A stretch of DNA of 64,000 nucleotides from Arenibacter arenosicollis (GTDB lineage Bacteria > Bacteroidota > Bacteroidia > Flavobacteriales > Flavobacteriaceae), in assembly GCF_014397245.1 (NCBI RefSeq), contig NZ_JACLHY010000010.1:98555-162554 (forward strand). Reading direction: 5' to 3'. The position numbers were made by a program, and so were the translations under genes. Within the stretch, counting starts at the first letter, position 1. Each line of letters opens with the position of its first letter. Shown one piece after another: positions 63,684-64,000 of this stretch. The notes beneath the pieces were generated by a model. It searched no databases, had not been told where the DNA came from, and saw only the letters and a program-made list of their open reading frames with translations.

Positions 63684-64000
63684 TTAATTTTGATGCATCT
63701 TCAAATTAATTCTTTTTTGTGACAACCCATAATTTTTGAATTTATATCTCATAAATGCTGAAGCCATATCTTCGTGGGTAGAAATTACTAATTGGTTTGA
63801 ATAAAATTCATTTCTTAATAATTCGATAAACCCAACTATATTGATCTCATCCATTGTTTGAACAGGATCATCAATTAAAATAATCTTGTTTTGAGAATAC
63901 TTCTTGTGTAGAGCAAGAGTAAAGGAAATAATTAATGCAGAAAGCTGACCCGAACTCATTGAAAAAATAGCATCAAATGTTTTAGTAGGATTGGTTTGGA
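63684..64000 (-). CDS. SMC/RecF-like ATPase, C-terminal part (cut by the window edge)
   Basis: The open frame runs to the end of the window without a start. The visible 105 residues hold the ABC signature FSMSSGQLSALIISFTLAL, Walker B IILIDDPVQTMDEIN and the switch His in VISTHEDM, so this is the C-terminal head of an SMC-like or AAA_15-type ATPase. The ATG at 63959 is inside the signature and cannot be the start. It is followed after five bases by the nuclease-STAND gene, so both should be one operon; paired ATPases of this type are common in defence systems. Confidence 0.8.
   Translation of the reverse strand, partial: QTNPTKTFDAIFSMSSGQLSALIISFTLALHKKYSQNKIILIDDPVQTMDEINIVGFIELLRNEFYSNQLVISTHEDMASAFMRYKFKNYGLSQKRINLKMHQN

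Overview
The window is a chromosomal segment of a Bacteroidota bacterium, most likely a marine Flavobacteriaceae. Evidence: AT-rich DNA with almost no Shine-Dalgarno sequences, promoter -7 elements of the Bacteroidota form TAnnTTTG, a TonB-dependent receptor with an N-terminal carboxypeptidase-D-like domain, and flavobacterial-type Usp, SYLF and lipoprotein genes. No genus is claimed.

Bases 1 to 33,200 form a stress/low-energy island. It holds two P-type cation ATPases, an Hsp20 chaperone, uracil phosphoribosyltransferase, alpha-glucan phosphorylase, a site-2-protease/CBS protein, ten tandem-domain universal stress proteins (nine nearly contiguous), thioredoxin, MscS channel, an ATP-cone/Mrr nuclease-like protein, a beta-CASP RNase, a D-2-hydroxyacid dehydrogenase and a cardiolipin synthase. 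In its middle sits a two-gene regulator: a PAS-PAS histidine kinase whose first PAS domain keeps the FixL heme-histidine/arginine pair, and a response regulator fused to a complete CRP/FNR-type DNA-binding module. The main observation is that 13 intergenic regions of this island carry a CRP/FNR-type palindrome TGA-N6-TCA. In 12 of them a TAnnTT-type -7 element begins exactly 23 bases further on, in the direction of a gene, and in the thirteenth 22 bases further on; this is class II activator geometry. Two or three of these sites look bidirectional. I read this as a DosR/FixLJ-K-like regulon in which receiver and CRP module are merged in one protein.

Bases 33,300 to 44,000 are housekeeping-like: two unknown or outer-membrane proteins, a Tat-exported sugar isomerase-like protein, a YbdG-type MscS channel, a KefF/KefC-like K+/H+ antiporter pair and the split transhydrogenase operon pntAA-pntAB-pntB. 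From 44,100 to 52,200 an Lrp/AsnC regulator faces, across a 1.6 kb gene-poor region with a direct repeat, a TonB receptor/lipoprotein/Tat-aminotransferase/AEC-permease cluster. From 53,700 to 58,700 are two single-domain response regulators and a very large multi-PAS histidine kinase. An SDR oxidoreductase and a SYLF-domain protein follow.

At about 61,170 the 3' end of a tRNA gene (minus strand) with its own terminator is left without a tRNA body. To its right begins an AT-rich block with a Mrr-nuclease/STAND-like NTPase gene and an SMC-like ATPase cut by the window edge. This looks like one end of a tRNA-integrated defence island.
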